From the NCBI GenBank assembly GCA_031292275.1, contig JARLHL010000074.1, positions 1 to 64,000 on the forward strand: a stretch of 64,000 bases of DNA, written 5' to 3'. This stretch comes from Desulfocapsaceae bacterium. GTDB lineage: Bacteria > Desulfobacterota > Desulfobulbia > Desulfobulbales > Desulfocapsaceae. Below the pieces are notes generated by a model. It worked only from the letters and a program-made list of their open reading frames with translations. It did not search any database and was not told the origin of the DNA. The number at the start of each line of letters is the position of its first letter. Position 1 is the first letter of the stretch. A program made the position numbers and the translations under genes. Below are positions 30,320-39,900 of this stretch, one piece after another.

Positions 30320-30865
30320 CTATTCTCTCCCCTTAATGGAATCTTTTAAACCTGCAAGCTGTGTCCTGATGCTGCCATCCAGTACCAGGTCTCCGACTTT
30401 CGCAATAATCCCGCCTATCAACGATGGATCGACACTGGTCGACAGCTCCACTTTCTTGCCTGTTAATTTTTCAAGCGCAGCCCGAATACTGGCCTGCAAT
30501 TCATCACTGAGCTCTACCGCTGAAACCACAGTTCCATGGCTGATATTCTTTTCCGTATCGACCAGTATCTGGAATGCCTCTGCAATTTCGGGGAGTATTT
30601 CAGCACGCTTTTTCTGCACCAGCAGGTTCAGAAAATTACCCATGATCTTATCTACACCGATGGAGTTCACCAACCCAACCATCACCTTCTCCCGCACATC
30701 CAGCGGATATAGAGGATTGGTTAGAGCATCTTCAACTTCAGAGTGAGAAAGGTAAAGCCCAGCCACTCCCTGAAGAGCTTCATTATAGGCTTCGAAATTA
30801 TCATTTTCCTTGCCAACTGCAAAAAGCGCCTTGGCATATCTTCGCGCTAAGATTGTCTGTTTCAC
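30320..30865 (-). CDS. atpH: F1F0 ATP synthase subunit delta
   Basis: The stator cap that joins F1 to the b/b' stalk, 181 residues. It has an N-terminal six-helix domain beginning LARRYAKALFAVG and the C-terminal signature IGGIIAKVGDLVLDGSIRTQ. It overlaps the atpF stop by four bases. Confidence 0.97.
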   Translation of the reverse strand: MKQTILARRYAKALFAVGKENDNFEAYNEALQGVAGLYLSHSEVEDALTNPLYPLDVREKVMVGLVNSIGVDKIMGNFLNLLVQKKRAEILPEIAEAFQILVDTEKNISHGTVVSAVELSDELQASIRAALEKLTGKKVELSTSVDPSLIGGIIAKVGDLVLDGSIRTQLAGLKDSIKGRE

Positions 30866-31584
30866 TGGACGGCCTCTACTTTGATTAGATAATCTTCAAC
30901 GATCTTCACCTGATCCGCCGCGGTTAGATTCTTAATAATCAATTCTTCAGCCATGGCTGCAGCATGATCTGCGATCTCGTTCTTCAGCTTTCTTCTCGCC
31001 TCCATAACCTCTCGCTGGACGGCCAATTCCGCCTGACGCTGAATGTCTGCTGCCGCCTGTTCCGCCTTTTCTATAATTCTGGCCTTCTCGATGGTCGCCT
31101 GAGCTACAGCCTTTTCCACAATAGAATCTATATCTTTCTCGACACTTGCAAGCTTAGCCTCAAAATCCTTATACGTCTTCTCCGCTTCGGCCTTGCGAGC
31201 TTCAAGGTCCTCAATCTCTGTCTTTATTTTGTTTCTTCTGCTGCTCAATCCGGCGGCAATGGGTTTGGCACCGAATTTGATGAGGATGATCATCAAAGCA
31301 ATGAAATTCATGACCCGCAGGCCAAAATCCTTAATTTTTGCAGGAGAGAGGCTGTCATGATGGGCAGCGCCATGCTCACCTGCCGCATGCTCTTCGGTCT
31401 TGACCTCATGGGCAGAAACCATCCCCTCTTGAGCCTGCCCTCCTTCTGCTGTCATATGGGTGGTGTTTGCACCCGCATTTTCAGCCGAATCTGCCGTCGC
31501 CCAGACCGTCCCGCAGGACAGTGCGAACCAAAGTGCTGACGCGACCAGAACCGTACCTCTGGCTATTCGCTTCACCTCTCTCAT
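30862..31584 (-). CDS. atpF: F1F0 ATP synthase subunit b with N-terminal extension
   Basis: The peripheral stalk subunit, 240 residues, which is about 70-80 more than a standard b subunit. Residues 1-28 look like a cleavable signal peptide (GTVLVASALWFALS, possible cleavage after VWA). A His/Glu/Ala-rich linker follows (about 30-80, including EEHAAGEHGAAHH). The usual single membrane helix comes next (about 88-112), then a long charged coiled coil. This keeps the normal N-out, C-in topology but places a polar segment in the periplasm. It lies three bases after atpF'. Confidence 0.95.
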   Translation of the reverse strand: MREVKRIARGTVLVASALWFALSCGTVWATADSAENAGANTTHMTAEGGQAQEGMVSAHEVKTEEHAAGEHGAAHHDSLSPAKIKDFGLRVMNFIALMIILIKFGAKPIAAGLSSRRNKIKTEIEDLEARKAEAEKTYKDFEAKLASVEKDIDSIVEKAVAQATIEKARIIEKAEQAAADIQRQAELAVQREVMEARRKLKNEIADHAAAMAEELIIKNLTAADQVKIVEDYLIKVEAVQ

Positions 31585-31586
31585 CT

Positions 31587-32012
31587 CTAGAGACTCCTTC
31601 GCAGAATTTTACTGGCCATAGCGGTGGCGAATCCGTTGAGATTGCCCTGAAGACCCTGTGCAGCGGTATCGATCTGAGACCTTATATCCGCCATCATTTT
31701 TTCTTTTCCGGCCTCAACCTCGGCCTTTATCGATGCAAGTTTGGCATTCCCTGCAGAAGCCGCCTCGGCCCGTGCAGAATCAAGGGCCGCCTTCGCCCTT
31801 CCAGAAGCCTTGGCCATTTTGTTATCAACCTCTTGCTGCCGAAGACGGGCGTTTTCCTGAAATCTGACGACCTCAGACTGCATCCCCTTCATCTTCTCTG
31901 CTCTGTCGCGCAGAATCTGCCGTACAGGTTTGTACAGGACGCCATTCAGGATAAACATCAAGACTATGATGTTTATCATCTGAAACAGTAAAGTAATATC
32001 CATCGTAATCAT
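31587..32012 (-). CDS. F1F0 ATP synthase subunit b'
   Basis: A 141-residue b-like stalk subunit with an N-terminal membrane helix (LLFQMINIIVLMFILNGVLY) and a long coiled coil. Two different b-type genes in tandem indicate a b/b' heterodimeric stalk, as in photosynthetic bacteria and many Desulfobacterota. It is the first gene of the F1 operon; GGAG precedes the ATG. The b' gene has the normal short N-terminus, unlike its partner. Confidence 0.95.
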   Translation of the reverse strand: MITMDITLLFQMINIIVLMFILNGVLYKPVRQILRDRAEKMKGMQSEVVRFQENARLRQQEVDNKMAKASGRAKAALDSARAEAASAGNAKLASIKAEVEAGKEKMMADIRSQIDTAAQGLQGNLNGFATAMASKILRRSL

Positions 32013-32051
32013 GTCTGCAGTCTCCTGATCAACTTAAGTTTATAAGCTCAA

Positions 32052-32067
32052 CATTCAGAATTGAATG
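32052..32067. promoter_or_regulatory. inverted repeat CATTCA-N4-TGAATG near the F1 operon start site
   Basis: The same half-sites as the two palindromes 43 and 66 bp upstream, but in reversed polarity and separated by four bases. It lies immediately downstream of the proposed -10 element, where a bound protein would block transcription. Confidence 0.4.
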
Positions 32068-32069
32068 AG

Positions 32070-32098
32070 GACATACTCTAAAAATTACAAACTTGCAA
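32070..32098 (-). promoter_or_regulatory. possible promoter of the F1 ATP synthase operon
   Basis: On the minus strand TTGCAA (-35, 32093-32098) is followed after 17 bases by TATGTC (-10, 32070-32075). The -10 is a weak match to the consensus. The position, some 60 bp upstream of the atpF' start, is right, and operator-like repeats lie on both sides. Confidence 0.35.
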
Positions 32099-32109
32099 GC
32101 ATTGACACA

Positions 32110-32123
32110 TGAATGGCCATTCA
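32110..32123. promoter_or_regulatory. perfect palindrome TGAATGGCCATTCA upstream of the F1 operon
   Basis: A 14-bp perfect palindrome centred 104 bp upstream of atpF'. It differs from its neighbour at 32133 by one central base. The two centres are 23 bp apart, about two helical turns, which would place bound dimers on nearly the same DNA face. Confidence 0.6.
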
Positions 32124-32132
32124 CACGAAAAA

Positions 32133-32146
32133 TGAATGACCATTCA
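32133..32146. promoter_or_regulatory. palindrome TGAATGACCATTCA upstream of the F1 operon
   Basis: A 14-bp palindrome (6-base arms, 2-base centre) centred 127 bp upstream of atpF'. The identical 14-mer occurs at 55381-55394, upstream of the F0 operon. Arms of this kind resemble TetR-family operators. The regulator is unknown. Confidence 0.6.
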
Positions 32147-32277
32147 CAACGGGAAAATTTTTACTGTAAATAATCGACCGTGTCAACTGTCTATTTAACA
32201 AAAATCGTTCGGCTTGGAAACAATCAGCATTTGCAGCCTAAAGGCCTTCATTTCTGCCGCACCTCCGTAACTGACAA

Positions 32278-34923
32278 TCAAACGCCTATGATTTCAGAAA
32301 TATGCATCGGAACTGAACGAATAGCCTCTCCTAATTTATCGACCAAATTACCGCCGGCCTGAGCCATGTCAGGTCTCCCGCCGCCCTTGCCGCCCACAAT
32401 GGCCGCCACCCTGCCGACCAGAATCCCGGCACTGATCTTGTCGGTAAGATCCTTGCTTACTATTGCCAGCAGGGCCACCTTGTCCTTGACGACCCCCCCA
32501 AGAACGGCTACACCGGAACCAAGACCATCCCTCACCTTGTCTCCCACATCCCTGAGAGTTTTGGCGCTGTCAAGTGTGATCTCCGCCGCTATCACCTTGA
32601 TGCCTGCAACCGTCATGGCACCGCCAAAGAGATCGTCGAGATCTGAACTGGCCAGTCGGGTGGAGAGTGCGGCAATCTGTTTTTCGAGGGCCCTCTGGTG
32701 CGAGAGCAGACTTCTGATCTTGGCTGGAATCTCCTCTGCTGCAACGGCCAGAATCGCTGCGACCTCCGCTTCCCTGGTGCTCAGGGTCTGCAGGTACTCA
32801 AATGCCGATCGGCCGGTCAGGGCCTCGATCCTTCTTACTCCAGAAGCAATCCCGCTCTCGGAGAGGATCTTAAAGAGACCGATATCACCGGTGGCTCCGA
32901 CATGGGTGCCGCCGCAGAGTTCTTTACTGAAGGCCTCCACGGAAACGACCCGGACCTTTTCTCCGTATTTTTCCCCGAACAGGGCAGTCGCCCCCTCCTT
33001 CACAGCCTCCTCCTTGGCAAGAACCCTGGTCTCGACGGGGATATTCTCCCGGATTCGGGAGTTGACCAGTCGTTCGATGGCCGAGATCTCCTCTTGACTG
33101 AGAGGAGAAAAATGTGTGAAATCGAAGCGTAAGCGCTGAGGTCCTACAAGTGAGCCCGCCTGCTTAATATGATCGCCCAGAATCCGTTTCATCGCCGCCT
33201 GCAACAAATGCGTGGAGGTGTGGTTTGCAGCAGTCTCTGCTCGGGTTATCTCTTCCACCTGCAGGTTTATCCAGGAGCCAGTGATCAGTGTTCCTCGTTC
33301 TACCCTTATCTCATGAAATACCAGCGGCCCCTCGGCGAAGGTAGCAAGAACAGAGGCCTGCCCGCCCTGCCAACTCACAAGCCCCACATCACCCATCTGA
33401 CCACCTGACACCGCATAGAAGGGTGTTAACGGAGTGAACAATCTTCCGGAATCCTTCTCGGATAACTCCTTGCACTCATTACCATATTCATCAAGAAGCG
33501 TATCGACGACGGTCTCAGCCGTAAGTCCCTGATAACCGGTAAACTCGGTCTTCTTGTCCGATTCCAGAAGCCGTTTGACCCCCTCATCACGCAATCTGAT
33601 TCCCTCTCCCTTCTGCGAGGCCCTCGACTGGGCTCGCTGCCTCTCCATAGCCAGGTTGAAACCGGCCTCATCAAAACCGACAGCGCGCTCAAGAGAAATA
33701 TCCCGAACAATATCCACAGGGAATCCGTAAGTATCATAGAGTTTAAAAATAAAATCCCCGGAGATCACCTTCTCGTCATCCTTCAGCATCCTGGTGATCT
33801 CCTGATCGAGGATCATCAACCCGTTTTCCAGGGTCTCCCGAAACCGCTCCTCCTCATTATCGACAACCTTCTTCAGGAGTTCCCTCGCTGTGCTCAGATG
33901 AGGATAGGCATGCTCCATGGCGTCGACCACGGTGGCGGTAACAGTATCTATAAATGCGTGGTCAAGCCCCAGATTCTTCCCATAACGGACCGCACGCCGC
34001 ATAATGCGCCGCAGGACATATCCCCTCCCTTCGTTTGCCGGCAGAACACCGTCGGCAACAAGAAAGGCTGTAGCCCTGGCATGGTCGGCAATCACTCGCA
34101 TTGCCACGTTGTCATCAGGGTTTTTTCCATAGGGCCGGCGGCTGAGCCCTTCCAGACAGGAGATGATCGGAGCGAAGAGATCAGAGTCATAATTATTCGA
34201 TTTTCCCTGTAAAACTGCAGCAACACGCTCCAGACCCATCCCCGTATCTATGCTGGGCCGGGGCAGGCGGGTCATGGTCCCATCCTGGGCCCGGTTAAAC
34301 TGCATAAAAACCAGATTCCAAAGTTCAAGAAAACGGTCGCAATCACAACCGAGGGCACAATCAGGGCGGCCACAGCCGGCATTCACCCCCTGATCGATAT
34401 GGATCTCCGAGCAGGGGCCGCAGGGACCGGTGTCACCCATGGCCCAGAAATTATCTTTTTCGCCCATGCGGATGATACGCCCGTCAAGCAGACCGTCGAC
34501 CTTTTTCCAGAGGTCAAAGGCCTCATCGTCATCCTCGTATATGGTCACCCAGAGTTTTTCTTTGGGCAAGTGCAACTCTTCGGTCAGGAATTTCCAGGCA
34601 TGGGCGATGGCCTTCTCCTTGAAATAGTCCCCAAAAGAAAAATTGCCAAGCATCTCGAAAAAGGTATGATGCCTGGCCGTATACCCAACATTTTCCAGAT
34701 CATTATGCTTGCCCCCGGCCCGCACGCAGCGCTGGCTGGTGGTGGCCCGGACGTAATCACGGTGATCCTCGCCCATAAATACGGTCTTGAACTGCACCAT
34801 TCCGGCATTGGTGAACAGGAGTGTCGGATCGTCGGCCGGAACCAGAGAGGAGCTATCGACAATGGTATGACCATTTTTTTGAAAATATTCGAGGAATTTA
34901 GCACGTAATTCATTGCCAGTCAT
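32278..34923 (-). CDS. alaS: alanyl-tRNA synthetase
   Basis: Charges tRNA-Ala. The 881-residue protein begins with ELRAKFLEYFQKNGHTIVDS and the class II catalytic core (TLLFTNAGMVQFK). The editing domain carries the zinc-binding motifs NHTSTHLL and CGGTHV, and the C-terminal DHHA1-type domain ends in GGKGGGRPDMAQAGG. Complete and normal. Upstream of it, on the same strand, is a cysteine hydrolase gene. Confidence 0.99.
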   Translation of the reverse strand: MTGNELRAKFLEYFQKNGHTIVDSSSLVPADDPTLLFTNAGMVQFKTVFMGEDHRDYVRATTSQRCVRAGGKHNDLENVGYTARHHTFFEMLGNFSFGDYFKEKAIAHAWKFLTEELHLPKEKLWVTIYEDDDEAFDLWKKVDGLLDGRIIRMGEKDNFWAMGDTGPCGPCSEIHIDQGVNAGCGRPDCALGCDCDRFLELWNLVFMQFNRAQDGTMTRLPRPSIDTGMGLERVAAVLQGKSNNYDSDLFAPIISCLEGLSRRPYGKNPDDNVAMRVIADHARATAFLVADGVLPANEGRGYVLRRIMRRAVRYGKNLGLDHAFIDTVTATVVDAMEHAYPHLSTARELLKKVVDNEEERFRETLENGLMILDQEITRMLKDDEKVISGDFIFKLYDTYGFPVDIVRDISLERAVGFDEAGFNLAMERQRAQSRASQKGEGIRLRDEGVKRLLESDKKTEFTGYQGLTAETVVDTLLDEYGNECKELSEKDSGRLFTPLTPFYAVSGGQMGDVGLVSWQGGQASVLATFAEGPLVFHEIRVERGTLITGSWINLQVEEITRAETAANHTSTHLLQAAMKRILGDHIKQAGSLVGPQRLRFDFTHFSPLSQEEISAIERLVNSRIRENIPVETRVLAKEEAVKEGATALFGEKYGEKVRVVSVEAFSKELCGGTHVGATGDIGLFKILSESGIASGVRRIEALTGRSAFEYLQTLSTREAEVAAILAVAAEEIPAKIRSLLSHQRALEKQIAALSTRLASSDLDDLFGGAMTVAGIKVIAAEITLDSAKTLRDVGDKVRDGLGSGVAVLGGVVKDKVALLAIVSKDLTDKISAGILVGRVAAIVGGKGGGRPDMAQAGGNLVDKLGEAIRSVPMHISEIIGV

Positions 34924-34978
34924 GGTTCTCTTCTTCTCTCTATGATGTGTATGGTTATTGTCTGATACGTCTTTGATC

Positions 34979-35004
34979 AGCCTTCCCCTGCCAGTCGGAA
35001 GGCT
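34979..35004 (-). terminator. hairpin between cysteine hydrolase and alaS
   Basis: AGCCTTCC (34979-34986) and GGAAGGCT (34997-35004) form a perfect 8-bp stem right after the hydrolase stop codon. No T run follows on the minus strand, so it is at best a weak terminator. Confidence 0.4.
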
Positions 35005-35008
35005 CCGT

Positions 35009-35578
35009 CTATCTATTCAGCTCAAGAATAAAGGGTAAAATCTCTTTAAATTGAGGTGTTCCTGCCCTGCCCAGGAGTTCATAGATGATCATCTCGGCAG
35101 GGCCGATCGCCGCCCCAGCGGTCCGCAAGGCAGCCAGCCCCAGTTCGTGGTGCTCAGGATACCTCGCCGAGGTGCCATCGGCGACAATCCACGGGGTAAG
35201 CCCGCGTCCCAGATACCCGATTGCCGTCTGATAAACGCAGATATGGGTCTCCACTCCGACGATAATCATGGTATTGACGGTTAGAGGGAGCCCATCAACC
35301 AGCAAACAGGTTTCAGGATTGGCCAGCGCACCGAATTCAGTCTTATCCGGCCTCGGAAGACCCTCCATCAACACCTCGAGTTCAGCGACATAGCCGCCCA
35401 GTCCTTTTTTGTACTGGGTATTGGCAATAACAGGAATATTCAGAATCTTGGCCCCGGCAAGCATGAACTTGATAACCTTGACAACACGCTCTGCCTGATG
35501 AATATGGGCCATCAGGCTCTGTTGCGGATCTATGATATGGAGGCAGCATTCTGCAGGTGTCAGTAGTTTTTTCTTCAT
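35009..35578 (-). CDS. cysteine hydrolase of the isochorismatase family
   Basis: A 189-residue isochorismatase/nicotinamidase-fold hydrolase. The catalytic triad is visible: Asp in LHIIDPQQSLM, Lys in RPDKTEFGAL and Cys in VGVETHICVYQTA. The substrate cannot be told from sequence; it lacks the obvious metal-site pattern of nicotinamidases. The ATG at 35578 (MKKKLLTPAEC) is preferred because GGAG lies seven bases upstream; the frame extends 12 residues further. Confidence 0.9.
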   Translation of the reverse strand: MKKKLLTPAECCLHIIDPQQSLMAHIHQAERVVKVIKFMLAGAKILNIPVIANTQYKKGLGGYVAELEVLMEGLPRPDKTEFGALANPETCLLVDGLPLTVNTMIIVGVETHICVYQTAIGYLGRGLTPWIVADGTSARYPEHHELGLAALRTAGAAIGPAEMIIYELLGRAGTPQFKEILPFILELNR

Positions 35579-35852
35579 ATATGCTCCAAATATGCATTGA
35601 TGATGGCGGTCCAAAGCATAGTGCCCGGTTCCACATCATTCTTATCCTGATTGTTGAGAGGAAATGAATACCCTCCTCAAGCTTTTCACAATTAACCCCT
35701 TTTCCATACTGTATTCAAGCGTGAAACCGCCTTTTCCCTTTTTTTGCCTCATTGTTCCGTCTTCCCCTGCAGGAAAAACATCGCCGAAAAATCACTTTAC
35801 AACTGACAAGCAGGAATTACAGTATTCACTAAAATAAGCATATGGAGGTTCT

Positions 35853-36146
35853 ATGAAAGACGAGCAGATTGAAGCACTGGCGAAAATTCTCAAGTCCATG
35901 TCTCATCCCATCCGCCTGAAGATTCTCTGCCTTCTGCAGAACAGGGAACTGTCAGTCGGTGACATCAGGAAACAAGTGGAGACTACCAACGCCAATATTT
36001 CGCAACACCTGAACATCCTGCGGGCCCAAGGAATTATTGATTTTCGTAAAGAGGCAAATTTCATCTATAACAGGATTACCGACAAGCGCATCCTGGAGAT
36101 GATAGTAAAGATGCAGAAACTCTTCTGCCCGGACCATAAGGAATAG
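35853..36146 (+). CDS. ArsR-family repressor, SqrR/BigR-like (persulfide sensor candidate)
   Basis: A 97-residue winged-helix regulator. It lacks the arsenic/metal motif ELCVCDL; the equivalent stretch reads ELSVGDI. It has exactly two cysteines: C26 in the second helix (RLKILCLL) and C92 near the C-terminus (KLFCPDH). These are the positions of the dithiol pair in SqrR and BigR, which sense reactive sulfur species by forming a persulfide bridge. GGAGG precedes the start. The next gene, five bases on, encodes a DUF2892 membrane protein, a type that occurs in such sulfide-response operons. Function as an RSS sensor is inference. Confidence 0.85.
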   Translation: MKDEQIEALAKILKSMSHPIRLKILCLLQNRELSVGDIRKQVETTNANISQHLNILRAQGIIDFRKEANFIYNRITDKRILEMIVKMQKLFCPDHKE

Positions 36147-36150
36147 TACA

Positions 36151-36363
36151 ATGATTATCACAGACTGGGTACATACTCTTGCCGGCAGTTTTATCCTGTT
36201 GAGCCTCGCTCTCGGGGTACCGGCAAGCCCTGTTTTTCAGAGCCAGTACTGGCTGTACCTCACCGCCTTCGTCGGACTGAATCTCTTTCAATACGGTTTT
36301 TCAAGGTTCTGCCCGCTGGCCATTATGCTCAAGGCCCTGGGCGTACCGGATAAAAGGGTCTGA
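36151..36363 (+). CDS. DUF2892 (YgaP-type) small membrane protein
   Basis: A 70-residue protein with two hydrophobic helices (about 9-27 and 32-52), matching the membrane domain of the rhodanese YgaP: the segment LTAFVGLNLFQYGFSRFCPL and the tail MLKALGVPDK. The conserved Cys in RFCPL is present. It is cotranscribed with the ArsR regulator. A role in sulfur or thiocyanate handling is suggested by homologues fused to rhodanese, but no rhodanese domain is present here. Confidence 0.85.
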   Translation: MIITDWVHTLAGSFILLSLALGVPASPVFQSQYWLYLTAFVGLNLFQYGFSRFCPLAIMLKALGVPDKRV

Positions 36364-36549
36364 AAAAGAAAGGGGCACTTATCAGCCGGGTCCAGCGCCA
36401 AAGGCCTCTCCCCGGTTGTCGTATAATATGTTTGGGAAAGGCCGGCCAGACGATAAATGACTCCACTGCATTGACCTGACAAGGCTGAAGCGCCCGTCGG
36501 CTCCAGTCTTCAGACTCCTCCCCGGATAAGGATCGCCGGCCCATGGTTT

Positions 36550-36771
36550 TCAAGAGGCTATCATCTTGGCTCCACAGGAAGCCTGCCAGCAACAGTCCAG
36601 TTCCGGGCATGTCTTTTTTCCCCTGAAACAGGCAGTGTAGCCTTCCTTTTCCTGGATTGCACAGACCAGGACCTCAAGTTTCAGGCCATCACTGTTCAGC
36701 CCCACCTGCTGCGCCTTTTGTTTTGCCAGTGACAGCAGCTTCGGCCCTTTGAAAAATTTCTCCTTAGCCAT
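36550..36771 (-). CDS. small Cys-rich protein with SAP/Rho-N-like helix pair
   Basis: A 73-residue protein. The N-terminal part (KLLSLAKQKAQQVGLNSDGL, then KLEVLVCAIQ) resembles the SAP or Rho N-terminal helix-extended-loop-helix fold that can bind nucleic acids. The C-terminal part has a compact cysteine pattern (TACFRGKKTCPELDCCWQAS followed by C) that could bind a metal. The ATG is supported by AAAGGAGG nine bases upstream. I recall similar short proteins in Desulfobacterota but know no function. Confidence 0.7.
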   Translation of the reverse strand: MAKEKFFKGPKLLSLAKQKAQQVGLNSDGLKLEVLVCAIQEKEGYTACFRGKKTCPELDCCWQASCGAKMIAS

Positions 36772-36929
36772 AATCGCGCGCCTCCTTTAGTTACTCAGAC
36801 GTATTATTACTCATTTTTTTGAATTTAAGCACAATAGCAATCAACAAACCGGCGTACCGGCCTCACCGGAATAGGGCTTGCAGTTGATCCGCCTCTCGCC
36901 TCAGCCCATCTTTCATGCCACCCAACCCG

Positions 36930-39900
36930 CTATATCGGCAGGATATGCGTCTCCTCCTGGATCGGGTGTACCCCCATGAGGAGAAGGCCGTTGCGGCCAT
37001 CTATCGACACCTGATCGCCAAAACGGATGGTCTTGTTGCCGATCTGGCAATACTGGCCGGTCTCGTAGACTTTCAGATGCTTGCAGCCAACGACACAGGT
37101 CTTCTCCAGGCGCACCGCCACAACCGAGGCATGAGAGGTCTGCCCGCCCCTCGAGGTAATCAGCCCGTCGGCCATGTCTATCACCTTGATATCCTCAGGC
37201 ACGGTATCCTGTCTAAAGAGAATGAGCGGGGTATTCGGCTCAGACCGCCGCAGATCTCTGATATTGCTCTCTGAAAAGACCGCCTTGCCGGCCATGGCAG
37301 AGCCTGAGACCCCGACACCTTTACCCAGGATATCCCGGTTCAGGCCTTCGGTCTCGACAAAGACATGGAGATGCTCTTTTTTCTTTATGGTTATCATATC
37401 GCGGGTCTGCAGCAGGAACAACTTATCCGGCGTGGGGCCCTCGAAGGTGAACTCCATCTCTTGCGGATTCCAGTTATTCTCATAAACAAGGTCCCGCGAT
37501 ATGGAGAGAAGCCGCTCATAAATGGCGGGAAATCGCCGTTCCAGGGTCTCATCCACAGCCCTGCCGTCCAACTCCGCCTGCTCGACGGAAACGGCGAAAC
37601 TGGTAACCAGTCCCGAAACAATGTCCTCACCCTGATCCCCGTAGGCATAATCTCCCCAGAGGGCCACCCGGGAGACCTTGCGATAGGGATGGGCGGTAAA
37701 AAGGACCCCGGCCCCGGCATCATCGGAGCAGTTGCCGAAGACCATGGCCTGAACGATGACGGCGGTTCCCCAGGCGTCGGACACATCCATGATCTTCCTG
37801 TAATCCGAGGCCTTAAAGGTATCCCAGGAATCCAGAACCATCTCGATGGCGTTCACCAGTTGCAGCCAGGGATCGTCAGGAATGCCGTAGCCGCGTTTTC
37901 GGATCAGTTTCTGATAAGAAAGGGCCAGTTCCTTCATCTGCTCAGGAGAAAATTCCCTTTTAAGATTCACATGATACTTAGCCTTGGCCTTGTTCATCAA
38001 TTCCTGAAAATCTTCCCGCTGCATCCCTGAGATCATGGCCCAGGACTGCAGGAACCGACGATAATTGTCCCAGGAAAGATAGGCATTCCCGTGCTCCTGG
38101 ACATACTCCTCGATCAGTTCCTCATTCATGCCGACATTGTGAATGGTTGCCATCATGCCGGGCATGGAGATCGCCCCGCCGCTGCGGACCGAGACCAGAA
38201 GTGGCCGGTCCGGGGACCCATAGACCTTGCCGGTCATCTCCTCGATTTCCGAGAGCGAGGCCCGGATCCGCCGCATGAATTCATCCCGGGCCTTGGAGAA
38301 ACCAAAGACAACCTCCCGGCAGCGAAAAACCTCAGTAGTGATAATAAAAGCCGGCGGAACAGGTTTCTTATCGGCTGCGAGCACCATCAGGTTGTAGCCC
38401 TTGTTGCCAAGATGGATCAGATCATTGGTAAAGGGGTTGATGTGGTGCAGGGAGGAAATTGCCTTTTCGGGATTATAGGTCATCAGCAGGTCAAGCCTTT
38501 GCTTATCCAGAATATCCTTTTGATTCTCAAGGGTTTGAATAATCCTGACGATGAAATTATCCAGATGCTGCAACCCGAAGGTCGAGGAGATCAGATCGCG
38601 GAAAAACGACTCCGAAAGACGATGGATCGTATTGATCATATCGTCTCCATTCCATTGGGACCGGTATTTGGTCACCAGATCCGCCGGATTGATCTGGGGA
38701 ATGATGATCGACAGATTGTTTTGGTGGATATTGGTGTAAAAGGCATAGATGATGTCCTTCACTCCCTCTGACAATCCCCGGAAGATATCCAGGTACTGCG
38801 TATAGGAAAAGCGCCTGACTTTCAATGAGTTTATCAGCAGGGACATATGGATATCGAGACGCCTTGAGGTAATCCCGTCGATCCGCAGGGCCTGCAGAAA
38901 GAGCTTCAGGCATTTGACGATCCGGAAAAAGGTCGCCTGGGTGATAAAGGACAGATTGACAGTTTCCGGCAGCTTCTCCAGATAGATATTAGCTAGATTT
39001 TCGAGCCTGAATGTCAGACTCAGACTGTCGAATTTCCTTTCCCGGTACCTGCCGTAAACGGAGGGGATATCGACTGCGATATGCCTCTTGTAATAGATAT
39101 CCTCCCGGGCCTGAAAATGCTCTGGGGAGAGGATTGTCTCCTTAAGCCCCTCCAAGGTCTTCAACAGGGCCTCGAGACAGCCGATAGTACCGCAGACCTC
39201 AAGGTCGGCCAGGAGGTGTTCCATCTCCGGAAACCCCTCTTGTGATGCCTGGAGCAGTTCCGTCCGCAACTCTTGAAACCCGAGATTGTATTTCCTATGG
39301 AGGAGCTTGAACATCTGTACCAGCAACTCAAAGCGGCGGAGTTCCAGAGGATCAAGATCTGTCTGGAGGACGAGAAACGCCTTCAGGTCCTCACTGTCCC
39401 AGTCAAGGATATCCTGCATGCTGTGAAAATTCAGCTGGCCGATGATCCGTTGCGCTAGGCAATGCTGCACATCGACGAACGCCCCTTCCTCAGCCACCTG
39501 ATTATAGACCTCCTCCGGCAGAAAGGGCAGGAGGATGGTCTTATCCCTGGTCTTCCAGAAAAGGAAGATGGCCTTGATAAAATCGACGATCAGATTGGAG
39601 CTCTCGACATGACTCTGCTTCCGTAGAAAATGGATGAGGAGATCCTTGCGCTTGTACATCTCGTCCAGCTCTGTCGAGACATCGCGTAATTCGCCTTCCG
39701 CGCCGATCTCGTTGAAGAATACCGGCATCAGCTTGGTAAACTGTTTGGCCAGATTATAGATAGGCTTAATAGGATGATTCAGGAGCTCAGTGATATCCCG
39801 CTGGAAAAGATCGGTATCCTTGACACAGGTGCCGGTCAGTTTAAGATTGATAATCAGGGCGGAAAACAGCGTTGAACACCATTTGGGCTCTTGTTCAATC

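Noticed and set aside
32110-32146. FadR (Bacillus type) fatty-acid operator
   Set aside because: The arms are similar, but the 2-base centre differs from the longer FadR site, and the downstream genes are ATP synthase, so I do not name the regulator.
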